Shown piece after piece: positions 37,556-46,430 of a DNA stretch of 64,000 nucleotides. The DNA comes from CBDFKU01 sp965248975 (GTDB lineage: Bacteria > Chloroflexota > Dehalococcoidia > Lucifugimonadales > JAGWBF01), in the NCBI GenBank assembly GCA_965248975.1, contig CBDFKU010000017.1, positions 62,001 through 126,000 of the forward strand, written 5' to 3'. Made by a program: the position numbers and the translations under genes. Position 1 is the first letter of the stretch. Every line of letters begins with the position of its first letter. The notes under the pieces are model-generated. The model had not been told where the DNA came from and made no database searches. It worked only from the letters and a program-made list of their open reading frames with translations.

Positions 37556-38551
37556 CTAGGTGTCGCGTCTCCGCAGGCCGGGGAAAGTGAACCTGGACGC
37601 GGTTGCGCCGGGAACCGGCACCGTGTCCAGGATAGCGCTGACGGTTTCTTCCTCGCTCATGCTGCCGCGGCCGTCGGAGCTGAGCACCAGCCTGTGCCCG
37701 AGGGCGGGCGGCGCCACAGCCTTGACGTCGTCGGGCTCCACGAAGTCCCGCCCGTCGAGTAGTGCCCGGGCCTGGGCCAACCCCAGGATGCCCAGCGACG
37801 CACGGGGCGAGGCGCCCAGGTGGATGGACTCGTGGGTACGGGTGGCGTTGACCAGTGCGACAACATACTCTTTGACCAACCGGTCCGCGTAAACCTCCCG
37901 CACCGCCTCCTGGGCCTCCCGTACCTCGTCTCCGGTGGCCACCTGCTCCAGGGACTCTATGGGGTGCAGTGGGAGCTGACGCTCGAGGATGGACACTTCT
38001 TCCTCGGGCGTGGGGTACGCCAGATTGATGCGCAGCAGGAAGCGGTCCAGCTCCGTCTCAGGAAGGGGAAAAGTGCCCCCGTGCTCGGTCGGGTTTCGTG
38101 TCGCCAGCACCAAAAAGGGGTCAGGCATCGAGTGAGTCATGCCATCTATAGTGATCTGGCGCTCCTCCATGCACTCCAACATGGCCGATTGGGTCTTGGG
38201 AGAGGCCCGGTTAACCTCGTCCACCAGCACGATGTGGGCCATTACAGGTCCGGGGTGGAAGGTGAACTCGCGGCTCCTCTGGTCGAACACGTAGACTCCT
38301 GTGATGTCGCTGGGAAGAAGATCCGCGGTGCACTGGATGCGTTTGAAGCTAACGCCGATGGACTTGGCCAGGCTGCGGGCGAACATGGTCTTGCCCACCC
38401 CGGGGACGCCCTCGATGAGGATGTGACCCCGGGAAAACAGCGCCGCGACTCCCAGCTGGACCATGTCGTCCTTGCCCACAATAACTTTCTGGACGCTGGC
38501 GATGATCCTGTCGCCGATTTCCCGGGCCTTTTCCAGTTGGCTAACTTGCAC
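37556..38551 (-). CDS. MoxR-family AAA+ ATPase, cassette 1
   Basis: The product has about 331 residues. Walker A is GVPGVGKTMFARSLA, Walker B HIVLVDEVNRASPKTQSAML, sensor 1 VLATRNPTEHGGTFPLPE and sensor 2 SPRASLGILGLAQARALL. GTG 38551 has ggggg about 8 bases upstream. MoxR ATPases act as chaperones, often with von Willebrand A/DUF58 partners, and the gene order here fits. It heads the operon. Confidence 0.93.
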   Translation of the reverse strand: MQVSQLEKAREIGDRIIASVQKVIVGKDDMVQLGVAALFSRGHILIEGVPGVGKTMFARSLAKSIGVSFKRIQCTADLLPSDITGVYVFDQRSREFTFHPGPVMAHIVLVDEVNRASPKTQSAMLECMEERQITIDGMTHSMPDPFLVLATRNPTEHGGTFPLPETELDRFLLRINLAYPTPEEEVSILERQLPLHPIESLEQVATGDEVREAQEAVREVYADRLVKEYVVALVNATRTHESIHLGASPRASLGILGLAQARALLDGRDFVEPDDVKAVAPPALGHRLVLSSDGRGSMSEEETVSAILDTVPVPGATASRFTFPGLRRRDT

Positions 38552-38569
38552 GTACCAGTCCCCCAAACA

Positions 38570-39102
38570 TCTACATACGTTAATTATACACTAACGGATT
38601 TCAGTGTCATGCCGGGAGGCGGACTCGGCGTGTAGCGGCAGGGGAGACCAGCGCTGACGTAACTTGATCGGTCCGTTCCATCCGCCTCCCTTTCCGCGGG
38701 TGCTTCACCCAGGTCACGGGGATCTCCCATGATTACCCACTGACTTGGATGACATCCACTGTACGTGGAGACTTCTCCCCAAGTCAATCGAAGTCTCGTG
38801 GATGCCATGGCCTTTTCATTGTCGCCATAATACCGGTCTAAAGCTGGTTCGCCACAGAGCCACGGAGATAACCTTAGTAGGTCCCTCTCAGGGCCTTCGT
38901 GTCTCCGTGGCTAAAATGATCGCGACGTCGGACTTTGCAAAGACCCTGTCCTGGATGCCGGTGGTCCCGACGACCAGTCTCAGGGTTGACAAGGAAGGCC
39001 GTTTTCTGTTGGAATTGCTCTACACGGAGTGGGGCAGGTGAGTGGGTGGCGAAAGGGCTCCGTCTTCCGGCGCTTTATCTCTGCAATGATGGAGGGAAGG
39101 TA
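38570..39102. other. Intergenic region between MoxR operon and beta-propeller gene
   Basis: About 530 bp between divergent genes. No coding frame with a ribosome site was recognised. TTGACA near 38987 lacks a good -10. Nothing else was recognised. Confidence 0.45.
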
Positions 39103-40098
39103 ATGGCCAGCAAGACGTTCATCTATGCCGGCAGCGAGGCCGGCTCCTTTTACCGCAAGGTGGCCGGCGAGGCCGACTGGCGGCGGCTTACGGAAGACGA
39201 CGGCCTGTCCCCCGATCCCGAGGTCAGGGCCATAGCCGTCCATCCCAAGAACCCTGAGAGAGTCTACGCCGGTACCCAGAGGGGCCTTTACCTCAGCACC
39301 GACCGGGGCGACCACTGGACGCGGGCCGACCTTCCGGAGGGGCGGACCGTCTGGTCCATAGCCTTCAGGCCGGACAACCCCAACTCCATGTTCCTGGGCA
39401 CCCAGGGCAACGACGTGTACCGCAGCGACGACAGCGGCGAGAGCTGGCGCTACGTCTCTACCATCGTGAACCCCGATGCTGTTCAGATGTCCTTTGCCGT
39501 CCGCATCCTTGGCCTGAGCATCGAAACCAAGAACCCCGACAACATGTTCGCGGCCATGGAGGTCGGAGGCATAGCCCGGAGCCGTGACTCGGGTAAGAAC
39601 TGGGAAATAATGAACGACGACCTAAGGGGGGTGGTGGACCTGCTGGACCTGCACGCGGTGGCCGTGGGCTCCCCGGACTCCAACGCCGCCTTCATCTCCA
39701 ACCGGACGGGCGTATGGCGCAGCATGGACCACGGGCAGAGCTGGAGCAACACCCACATCGAGAACTTCTCGCCCCTTTTCTACTCCAGATGTGTCCGGGT
39801 ATCGCCTCACGACCCCAACACGGTTTACGCCTGCATCGGCGGCGCCTTCTACAGCGAGGAGGGTGGCGTCGTGCGGAGCACTGACCTGGGGGAGACCTGG
39901 GAGCGTTTCGACCGAGGAGTATCACCCAGGAGTACGGCATTCGGAGTGGCTGCCAATCCCCAAGACCCCGACCAGGTGTATTTCTGCACACGGAAAGGCC
40001 AAGTGCTCGGCACTCACGACGGCGGCGGCACATGGAAGGAGCACCCGCTCCCCGAGGGGGACCAGGACGTCATCAGCGTGGCCTGCTCTTCGGCCTGA
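39103..40098 (+). CDS. BNR/sialidase-type beta-propeller protein
   Basis: The product has 331 residues. Repeated blades read IAVHPKNPERVYAGTQRGLY, STDRGDHW; IAFRPDNPNSMFLGTQGNDV, RSDDSGESW; and VRVSPHDPNTVYACIG, RSTDLGETW. These are typical of BNR or Ycf48-like propellers with Asp-box S-x-D-x-G-x-x-W. No signal peptide is present, so it is probably cytoplasmic. ATG 39103 follows ggagggaagg; the longer upstream frame lacks a site. The ligand is unknown. A hairpin terminator follows. Confidence 0.85.
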   Translation: MASKTFIYAGSEAGSFYRKVAGEADWRRLTEDDGLSPDPEVRAIAVHPKNPERVYAGTQRGLYLSTDRGDHWTRADLPEGRTVWSIAFRPDNPNSMFLGTQGNDVYRSDDSGESWRYVSTIVNPDAVQMSFAVRILGLSIETKNPDNMFAAMEVGGIARSRDSGKNWEIMNDDLRGVVDLLDLHAVAVGSPDSNAAFISNRTGVWRSMDHGQSWSNTHIENFSPLFYSRCVRVSPHDPNTVYACIGGAFYSEEGGVVRSTDLGETWERFDRGVSPRSTAFGVAANPQDPDQVYFCTRKGQVLGTHDGGGTWKEHPLPEGDQDVISVACSSA

Positions 40099-40131
40099 TC
40101 CTCTGCACTGCCGCAGATAGGAAGCGCATGG

Positions 40132-40163
40132 TAGAGGGACCCTTCAAGGGTCCCTCTACAGTT
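40132..40163 (+). terminator. Hairpin between beta-propeller gene and acsA
   Basis: TAGAGGGACCC and GGGTCCCTCTA are perfectly complementary around TTCAA, followed by cagttta. It probably ends the upstream transcript. Confidence 0.6.
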
Positions 40164-40178
40164 TATGTGGTGGGGTGC

Positions 40179-40184
40179 TATAAT
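40179..40184 (+). promoter_or_regulatory. -10 element of acsA
   Basis: A perfect TATAAT lies 50 bp before the acsA start, downstream of the hairpin. No clear -35 is seen. Confidence 0.35.
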
Positions 40185-40233
40185 TCTGGCAGCGCGACCC
40201 CGTCACCCAACCTCCCTCAAAGGAAGGCTTTCT

Positions 40234-42141
40234 ATGGCACAGCAAGAGCAGCTGGACCACCTGCTGAAAGAGGCCGAGGTCGTTCAACCGCCCCAGGTCC
40301 TGGTGGAGAACGCCTATCTGAAAGACTACGAAGCTGAGTACCGGCGCTCGATGGAGGACCCCGACGGGTTCTGGTCCGACGTCGCCTCCAGCCTCCAGTG
40401 GTTCAAACGGTGGGACAAGGTGTTCGACTGGGACTACCCCACCTTCCGCTGGTTCGTGGGAGCGCAGTGCAACATCACCGTCAACTGCCTCGACCGCCAC
40501 GCCAAGACCTGGCGCAGGAGCAAGGTGGCCTTCATCTGGCTGGGTGAGGACGGCACCGAGCGTAAGTTTAGCTACGGCAAATTGGCCCAGCTGGTGAACC
40601 GGTTCGCCAACGGCCTGAAGTCCCTGGGCGTGAAGAAGGGGGACCGGGTCGTCATCTACATGCCGCTGACCCCTGAGGGCGTCATCGCCATGCTCGCCTG
40701 CGCCCGCATCGGGGCCGTCCACAGTGTGGTGTACGCCGGCTTCAGCGTGGGAGCGCTGCGGGACCGCATCCTGGACGCCGAGTCCAGGGTGGTGATCACC
40801 GCCGACGCTGGCTACCGCCGGGGACGGAAGGTGGACCTCAAGGGCATCGTCGACGAGGCCGTCCAGGACCTGGACCTGGTGGAGAAGGTGGTCTACTGGC
40901 GCCGCGATCCAGAGTCGCCCGCCGCCACCGGCCCCCGGGAAGTGGACTATGATGAGCTGCTCAACTCCGGAGATCCCGAGTGTGAGCCCGAGGTCATGGA
41001 CGCCGAGGACCCTCTGTATGTCCTGTACACCAGCGGCACCACCGGCAAGCCCAAAGGCGTGCTCCACGTGCACGGGGGGTACATGGTGGGCACCTACTAC
41101 CACTTCCGGACCTTCTGGGATATCAAGGACGGCGACGTCTACTGGTGCACCTCGGATATCGGCTGGGTGGTGGGCCACAGCTACATCGTCTACGCGCCCC
41201 TGGTGGCCGGCTGCACCACGGTGTTCAGGGAGGGCGCCATCGACTATCCCCAACCTGGGGTCGCCTACGACATCATCGACAAGTACCGGGTAAGCGTGAT
41301 GTTCACCGCCCCCACCGCTCTGCGTATGCTCATGCGCTACGGCGAGGAGTACCTCAAGGACCACAGCCTGATGAGCCTGCGGTTCCTCACCTGCGCTGGC
41401 GAGCCTCTGAACCCTGAGGCGTGGCGCTGGACCTACGAGCATATCTGTGGCTCGGGGGCCTGGGGGTTCATCGCCGACAACTACTGGCAGACGGAAACCG
41501 GGGGGCCTTGCCTGGCCACATTCCCTATCATGCCCGGCAAGCCTGGCAAGGTGGGGAAGCCGGTCCCGGGAGTGGAGGCCGACGTGGTGGACCGGGAAGG
41601 CAATCCCATCACGGAGCCGAACAAGGGCGGCCTCCTGGTGCTGAGACGGCCCTTCCCCTCACTCTTCCGCACCGTCTACGGCGACCCGGACCGCTACGCC
41701 CAGGACTGGAACCGTATACCAGGCTGCTACTTCACCGGCGACGTCGCCCTGAAGGACGAGGACGGCTACATCATGGTGGTCGGCCGTGCCGACGACGTGC
41801 TCAACGTGGCAGGACACCGCATCGGCTCGGCGGAGGTGGAGAGCGCCCTGGTGTCCCATCCGTCGGTGGCGGAGGCGGCGGTCATCGGGAAGCCCGATCC
41901 GGTCCGGGGCGAGTCCATTAAGGCCTTCGTGACCCTGCGACTGGGCAACGATCCTTCCGATGCGATGGTCTCCACCCTGCAGGACCACGTACGCCACGAG
42001 CTGGGCCCCATCGCCATCCCCGGGGAGATCGACTTCATCCAGACCTTGCCCAAGACCCGCTCGGGCAAGATAATGCGCCGCCTGCTGAAGGCCCAGGAGC
42101 TGGGGCTGGACCCCGGCGACGTCACCACTCTGGAGGAGTAG
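40234..42141 (+). CDS. acsA: Acetyl-CoA synthetase (AMP-forming)
   Basis: The product has 635 residues, full length for Acs. The ATP/AMP motif is YTSGTTGKPKGVLHVHGGY. GAVHSVVYAGFSVGALRDRI, WCTSDIGWVVGHSYIVYAPL, DNYWQTETGG, YFTGDVALKDEDGYIMVVGR, DDVLNVAGHRIGSAEVESAL and the regulatory/catalytic Lys region PKTRSGKIMRRLLKA are all present. It activates acetate (or a similar short acid) to acyl-CoA. ATG 40234 follows aaaggaagg. The Lys in the SGK motif is a known acetylation switch in the family. Confidence 0.92.
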   Translation: MAQQEQLDHLLKEAEVVQPPQVLVENAYLKDYEAEYRRSMEDPDGFWSDVASSLQWFKRWDKVFDWDYPTFRWFVGAQCNITVNCLDRHAKTWRRSKVAFIWLGEDGTERKFSYGKLAQLVNRFANGLKSLGVKKGDRVVIYMPLTPEGVIAMLACARIGAVHSVVYAGFSVGALRDRILDAESRVVITADAGYRRGRKVDLKGIVDEAVQDLDLVEKVVYWRRDPESPAATGPREVDYDELLNSGDPECEPEVMDAEDPLYVLYTSGTTGKPKGVLHVHGGYMVGTYYHFRTFWDIKDGDVYWCTSDIGWVVGHSYIVYAPLVAGCTTVFREGAIDYPQPGVAYDIIDKYRVSVMFTAPTALRMLMRYGEEYLKDHSLMSLRFLTCAGEPLNPEAWRWTYEHICGSGAWGFIADNYWQTETGGPCLATFPIMPGKPGKVGKPVPGVEADVVDREGNPITEPNKGGLLVLRRPFPSLFRTVYGDPDRYAQDWNRIPGCYFTGDVALKDEDGYIMVVGRADDVLNVAGHRIGSAEVESALVSHPSVAEAAVIGKPDPVRGESIKAFVTLRLGNDPSDAMVSTLQDHVRHELGPIAIPGEIDFIQTLPKTRSGKIMRRLLKAQELGLDPGDVTTLEE

Positions 42142-42180
42142 GCCGCTTCGACATTGCAAAGGGGCTAGAAGGAGGTCAAC

Positions 42181-43056
42181 CTGAAACAACGGGTCTTTCT
42201 AATAATATTCGCCACTCTGGCTATCATCACCTGGGCAGCGTGCGGAGAGTCGCAGCCAACCCTCGTGCCTACGCCTACCCCGGACCCCCGTATTGACCAG
42301 ATCGTGGATACGATAGACAAGCTGGGGAATCAGCTGACCCGGTTGGAGGAGCGGGTTGCTGCTTTCTCCGTGCCTGCCCCGACTTCCGAGGCGACGACGG
42401 GGACTCCCGCCGCCACTCCAGACCCGATGATGCAGACGCCCACACCCACCCACGATTCGATGATGGATTCGATGGAGGAGTCCAACGTCCAGGAGATCGG
42501 GATCATAGAGAACTACGCGGCCACTCGATTCTTCCCTCAGTGGATGGTGGTCCTCAAGGACGTCCCGGTGAGGATGTACCTGACCAGGCTCCACAGGGAG
42601 CATGTTAACCGGTTCACCATCGACCCCTTCTACGACTCTTCGGAGGTGATCCTGCCTGGCGAAATCGGCGTGATAGAGTTTGTGCCCGACCAGGTGGGAG
42701 AGTTCAAGATTAGCAACGTGGGGCACAACTTCGACGCGACCCTGGTGGTGGTGGAGACGGTGGAAGAGGCGAACAGGCTCAAGCTGGAGCGGGGGAGGCA
42801 GATGGTCGCCCTGATTCACAGCGTGGATGAGTTTCGCATCTTCCCCGACAAGCTGGTGCTGGTGGCAGGCCTGCCCGCGAGGGTCCACAACATTAGCCTG
42901 ATCGCGGAGCACCAGGTGTCCTTCGGGCCCTTTTACAAAGCCGAGGACCTCAATGTGAGGCCAAGAGAGATAAACTTCGTCGAGTTCACCCCGGACCAAG
43001 CGGGGGAATTCACCATCCTCCACGGGTTCCAGGGGACGCTCGTCGTCGAGGAGTAA
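42181..43056 (+). CDS. Lipoprotein with two cupredoxin-like domains, CTG start
   Basis: A strong site (AAGGAGG) lies 5 bases before CTG 42181, which opens a frame encoding (M)KQRVFLIIFATLAIITWAAC, a lipoprotein signal with lipobox TWAAC. There is no ATG, GTG or TTG between it and GTG 42265, which would lose the signal. After a Thr/Pro-rich linker with a short coiled coil (DTIDKLGNQLTRLEERVAAF) come two cupredoxin-like domains (about 105-190 and 195-290). Each ends GEFKISN or GEFTILH, where copper-binding relatives have a Cys. The Cu-ligand Cys are absent, so copper binding is doubtful. It follows acsA by 40 bp. Confidence 0.78.
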   Translation: MKQRVFLIIFATLAIITWAACGESQPTLVPTPTPDPRIDQIVDTIDKLGNQLTRLEERVAAFSVPAPTSEATTGTPAATPDPMMQTPTPTHDSMMDSMEESNVQEIGIIENYAATRFFPQWMVVLKDVPVRMYLTRLHREHVNRFTIDPFYDSSEVILPGEIGVIEFVPDQVGEFKISNVGHNFDATLVVVETVEEANRLKLERGRQMVALIHSVDEFRIFPDKLVLVAGLPARVHNISLIAEHQVSFGPFYKAEDLNVRPREINFVEFTPDQAGEFTILHGFQGTLVVEE

Positions 43057-43097
43057 GCGTCTCAGGTATCTTTACCTCGAGAGAAGGGTTGACGCCG

Positions 43098-43394
43098 GTG
43101 GCAAGTAACAAAGCAGCAGCACTGGATAAATATTACGAAAAATACCAGAACGATCCCGATTTCATTGCCGAGGGAATCGCGGTTGCCGTTGTCGAGGAAG
43201 CCGCAGGCATAATGAGAGATAAGAGCTTGACTAGGTCAGAGCTGGCGGAAGCTATAGGCGTTCCAAAGGCTCAGGTTTCAAGGATGTTTAAATTGCCCCC
43301 GAACCTTACCCTGCGTTCCATTGCTCGTTTGGCGGTAGCGTTGGGAGTCAAACCCCATCTTTATCTCAACGACGGCTGCCTGGATCGATCCTAG
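43098..43394 (+). CDS. XRE-type helix-turn-helix regulator (solitary antitoxin-like)
   Basis: The product has about 98 residues. The N-terminal part DKYYEKYQNDPDFIAEGIAV resembles HigA/antitoxin-type proteins. The HTH is LTRSELAEAIGVPKAQVSRM followed by LTLRSIARLAVALGVKPHLY. GTG 43098 has agaaggg at good spacing; TTG 43089 lies too close to that site. No toxin gene is adjacent, so it is either an orphan antitoxin or a plain regulator. Confidence 0.8.
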   Translation: MASNKAAALDKYYEKYQNDPDFIAEGIAVAVVEEAAGIMRDKSLTRSELAEAIGVPKAQVSRMFKLPPNLTLRSIARLAVALGVKPHLYLNDGCLDRS

Positions 43395-43482
43395 CCAGCT
43401 CGGGCCGTGCTTACTCGCCGATCAAACACCCACGAAGGTCCTTCCACTGGCCGAGTTTTATCAATATAGCAGAGGAATGAGA

Positions 43483-44166
43483 ATGGACCTGACCACCGTA
43501 GACCACCTGCTGACCACCACCCGTTCGGTGCGCAAGCGCCTGGATCTGGACCGCCCCGTAGAGCCCGAGGTGATCCAGCAGTGCATCGACATCGCCCTCC
43601 AGGCGCCCACCGGCTCCAACCTCCAGGGGTGGCACTTCATGGTGGTCACCGACCCCGAGAAGCGGGCCGGTTTGGGTGAGATCTATCGCAAGGGGTACAA
43701 AGGCTACCGGGAGATGCAGGAGCGCCACCCCGTCAGCCTCGGTGAGGACGACGCCCGGGTGGCCCAGCGGCCTCGCATCGGCGAGTCCAGCTCCTACCTG
43801 GCGGAGAACTTCCACAGGGTGCCGGTGCACGTCATCCCCTGTGTCGAAGGGCGCATGGAGTGGGCGCCTCACTTCGAAGAGGTCCGGTCCTACTCCACCC
43901 TGTATCACGCGTCCATCTTCGGCTCGATCCTGCCGGCCGCGTGGTCGTTGATGCTGGCCCTTCGGTCCCGGGGGTTGGGCTCCGCCTGGACGACCCTGCA
44001 CCTGATGTACGAGAAGGAAGCGGCTGAGTTGCTTGGGATACCTGACCACATCACCCAGGCCGCGCTGCTGCCGGTGGCCTACTACAAGGGCACCGATTTC
44101 AGGCCCGCGCGGCGGCTTCCCGCAAAGGAGCTAACCTATTGGGACGACTGGGGCCAGCGCCGCTAG
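43483..44166 (+). CDS. Nitroreductase family protein
   Basis: The product has about 227 residues. TTTRSVRKRLDLDRPVEPEV supplies the N-terminal R-S-V-R FMN motif. QAPTGSNLQGWHFMVVTDPE, HASIFGSILPAAWSLMLALR, RGLGSAWTTLHL and GIPDHITQAALLPVAYY complete the FMN site. Members reduce nitro groups, quinones or enones with NAD(P)H. ATG 43483 is preferred over 43477 because AGAGGA then has a usable spacing. It is distantly related to the gene at 52691. Confidence 0.87.
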   Translation: MDLTTVDHLLTTTRSVRKRLDLDRPVEPEVIQQCIDIALQAPTGSNLQGWHFMVVTDPEKRAGLGEIYRKGYKGYREMQERHPVSLGEDDARVAQRPRIGESSSYLAENFHRVPVHVIPCVEGRMEWAPHFEEVRSYSTLYHASIFGSILPAAWSLMLALRSRGLGSAWTTLHLMYEKEAAELLGIPDHITQAALLPVAYYKGTDFRPARRLPAKELTYWDDWGQRR

Positions 44167-44171
44167 CGAGC

Positions 44172-46415
44172 TCACCCCAGGGCGGCCTTCATCGACGCCA
44201 GCCGGGACCTGGCCTCCCGTACCGTGTCCGTGGGAAAGGCTGACGGATCGTAGGCCGCCCGCCAGGCCGCTCGGGTGAACCAGGCCAGGTGGGCCTCGAG
44301 GCCGCGAAGCCTGTTCTCGGCTATCCCGGCGTACTCCCTCAGCGTCTGGGCAGGAGTCCGGGGCCCGAAGCCTTCCTTCTTCAGCAGCCTCTCGACCCGG
44401 GCGTAAATCCTCAGCATCTCGCTGCGGCCGCTCCCGGGCAGTCGAACGTAGGTCCATCTCCGGGCGGTGCTCCGTCGCCCCCTTTTTACCGCCCTTAACA
44501 CCAGCCAGCCCAAGACCACCGCTATTCCCACGGTCCATGCTGCCGCCAGGACACCCGTCAGAGAGCCGCTGAAGGCGTCTTTCAGGCTGCTGGCAAGCTT
44601 CGACGGCCCCGCCACCGCCGCCTTCACCAGATCGTCGCCGACGCTGCTCTCGAAGAGGTACTTTAGCCCCGCGAGCTGTCCCCCGGGGGCCCCTCCGCTG
44701 GCGTAGGGATCGCCCCTATGGGTCCCGTCGAAGGGCACCCAACCGTGCTCCCGGAAATATATCTCGGCCCAGGCGTGGGCGTCCTCGCGCCGGACCTGGT
44801 AGGCGCCGGAAAGGGGGTCCCGCTCCCCGGGCAGGTATCCTGTAGCCAGCCGTGCCGGCAGTCCGGCGGCCCGCGCCAGCATCACCGTGGAGGTAGCGTA
44901 GTCCAGGCTGCTTCCGGCCTCGCCGTCCAGCAGGAAGGACTCCTGGGATGCCGCGGAGCTGAGCTGATCGGTGGCCGACGAGTCGTATCGCCCATTGTTT
45001 CGCAGCTCGTTTACGATGCTAACTGCCTTGTCGTAGCCGCTGGGCGAGCCCTGGGTGATCTCCCTGGCCATTCCGGGAAGCCACCCCATCGACTTGGGAA
45101 CGTCGTAATACCGTGACGGAGCTCTGCCCGGCCTGTCGGCACGAAGGTTACTGGGGGTCAGGTCGGGCAGGACTGAGACCACCTTGTAGGACGGCTCCTT
45201 ACCCGAGGACTGCTTGTAGAGCGACCGGTCGGAGGATAATTGGACGTGGGCACCCCGGTAGCCTTCGAAGGTCGTCCCGATCTCGGAATCATGGATAAAA
45301 TAGGTCTGGGTATAGTGGGGCTGATTGCCCAAAAGGGCCCTGCCGTCCCGCACCGGTGTCCCCTTCTGGGGTAACCAGTGCCTACCGTCGAAGTCCTCGT
45401 ACGCCTGGCCGCGCCAGTAGCTGGCCACAGGGCTGCGGACGTGCATCACCACTCCGTTACCGCCGCCCGAGGCTGCGGGCGCGCTGGGCACGGCGTCCCC
45501 TACCAGCTGGATGTCCCCGGCCGGATCGGGCCCAGGGTCACCTGCCCCCGTCTCCGACGCTCCGTTCCCGGTACGGGGCTCTACCGTCGAAGGGTCTCCT
45601 GTGGCGCTTAAGGGAGGAGGCGCTTCACCCGAGAGATCATCCGAAGTTGCGGCCTGCCCCGACGATTGGGGTATCGGCTCGCTCCCCGGCTGAGCCCCCG
45701 TCGGGTCGCCGGTGATGGGCAGGACCGATGCCTGCTGGTATCCCACGGCGTTACCTTCGCCCCGGGGAAGGAGAAGGAAGGCCCCGACCGAGAGGAGCAG
45801 CACGCCCGCGGCCGTGGCCGACCAGAAGCCCAGGATGGACGTCTTCCCGCCGTGGCCTTGGGCGCGGCCGGAGGCGCGACCCTCGTCTTCGAACAGGGAA
45901 ACGGCCAGGAAGGCCGCCAGCAGGGCGACGTATCCCAGAAGGAAGATGCCGAAGCTGAGCTCGAAGGCTTGCTGGCTGGCGAAAAACAGCACGATGCCGC
46001 TCATGGCGAGGCCGCCGTACAGCCCGCTGCGGGTGCGCATGTCGAAGCTGGCTATGGCCTGTACTAAGAGCAGGAAGTGGGCCAGGGGGAGCCAGTTCCC
46101 ATCCAGAACCGCCAGGATCTCGGCCTGCATTACCAGGGCCAGAGCGACGATCAGGAACAGCAGGACCATGCTCCAGACTCCCAGATTGCGGTGCCGGCGA
46201 TGCCAGCTGAAGGCGTGTCCCACCGTCACTGCAACGCCGCCGCCGGCCCAGCTCCAGGGGCTGCCTCCGACCCAGGCCACGGCCAGGGCCGCCAGCCAGT
46301 AGGTCGACAGACCCAGCAGCCGCAGTCGCAGAGAGTCCTCGATCCTACTGGCCGAGGTGCCGGGCAAGCGCCACCTGGACCTACTGGCTTGCATGACCCC
46401 TGTCCTCTTTGCCAT
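44172..46415 (-). CDS. TgpA-type membrane transglutaminase-like protein, cassette 2
   Basis: The product has 747 residues. About six membrane segments lie in the first 240 residues, followed by a Pro/Ser/Gly-rich extracytoplasmic stretch (about 250-330). The transglutaminase core has DGEAGSSLDYATSTVMLARA, where Ser-Ser-Leu sits in place of the catalytic Cys region and no Cys is visible. The His is in REDAHAWAEIYFREHGW and the Asp in PFDGTHRGDP. One late membrane helix and a DUF4129-like tail follow. The absence of a Cys suggests a non-enzymatic member. It is paralogous to 33794-36289. Confidence 0.87.
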   Translation of the reverse strand: MAKRTGVMQASRSRWRLPGTSASRIEDSLRLRLLGLSTYWLAALAVAWVGGSPWSWAGGGVAVTVGHAFSWHRRHRNLGVWSMVLLFLIVALALVMQAEILAVLDGNWLPLAHFLLLVQAIASFDMRTRSGLYGGLAMSGIVLFFASQQAFELSFGIFLLGYVALLAAFLAVSLFEDEGRASGRAQGHGGKTSILGFWSATAAGVLLLSVGAFLLLPRGEGNAVGYQQASVLPITGDPTGAQPGSEPIPQSSGQAATSDDLSGEAPPPLSATGDPSTVEPRTGNGASETGAGDPGPDPAGDIQLVGDAVPSAPAASGGGNGVVMHVRSPVASYWRGQAYEDFDGRHWLPQKGTPVRDGRALLGNQPHYTQTYFIHDSEIGTTFEGYRGAHVQLSSDRSLYKQSSGKEPSYKVVSVLPDLTPSNLRADRPGRAPSRYYDVPKSMGWLPGMAREITQGSPSGYDKAVSIVNELRNNGRYDSSATDQLSSAASQESFLLDGEAGSSLDYATSTVMLARAAGLPARLATGYLPGERDPLSGAYQVRREDAHAWAEIYFREHGWVPFDGTHRGDPYASGGAPGGQLAGLKYLFESSVGDDLVKAAVAGPSKLASSLKDAFSGSLTGVLAAAWTVGIAVVLGWLVLRAVKRGRRSTARRWTYVRLPGSGRSEMLRIYARVERLLKKEGFGPRTPAQTLREYAGIAENRLRGLEAHLAWFTRAAWRAAYDPSAFPTDTVREARSRLASMKAALG

Positions 46416-46430
46416 CGTCCTTATGGTGTT

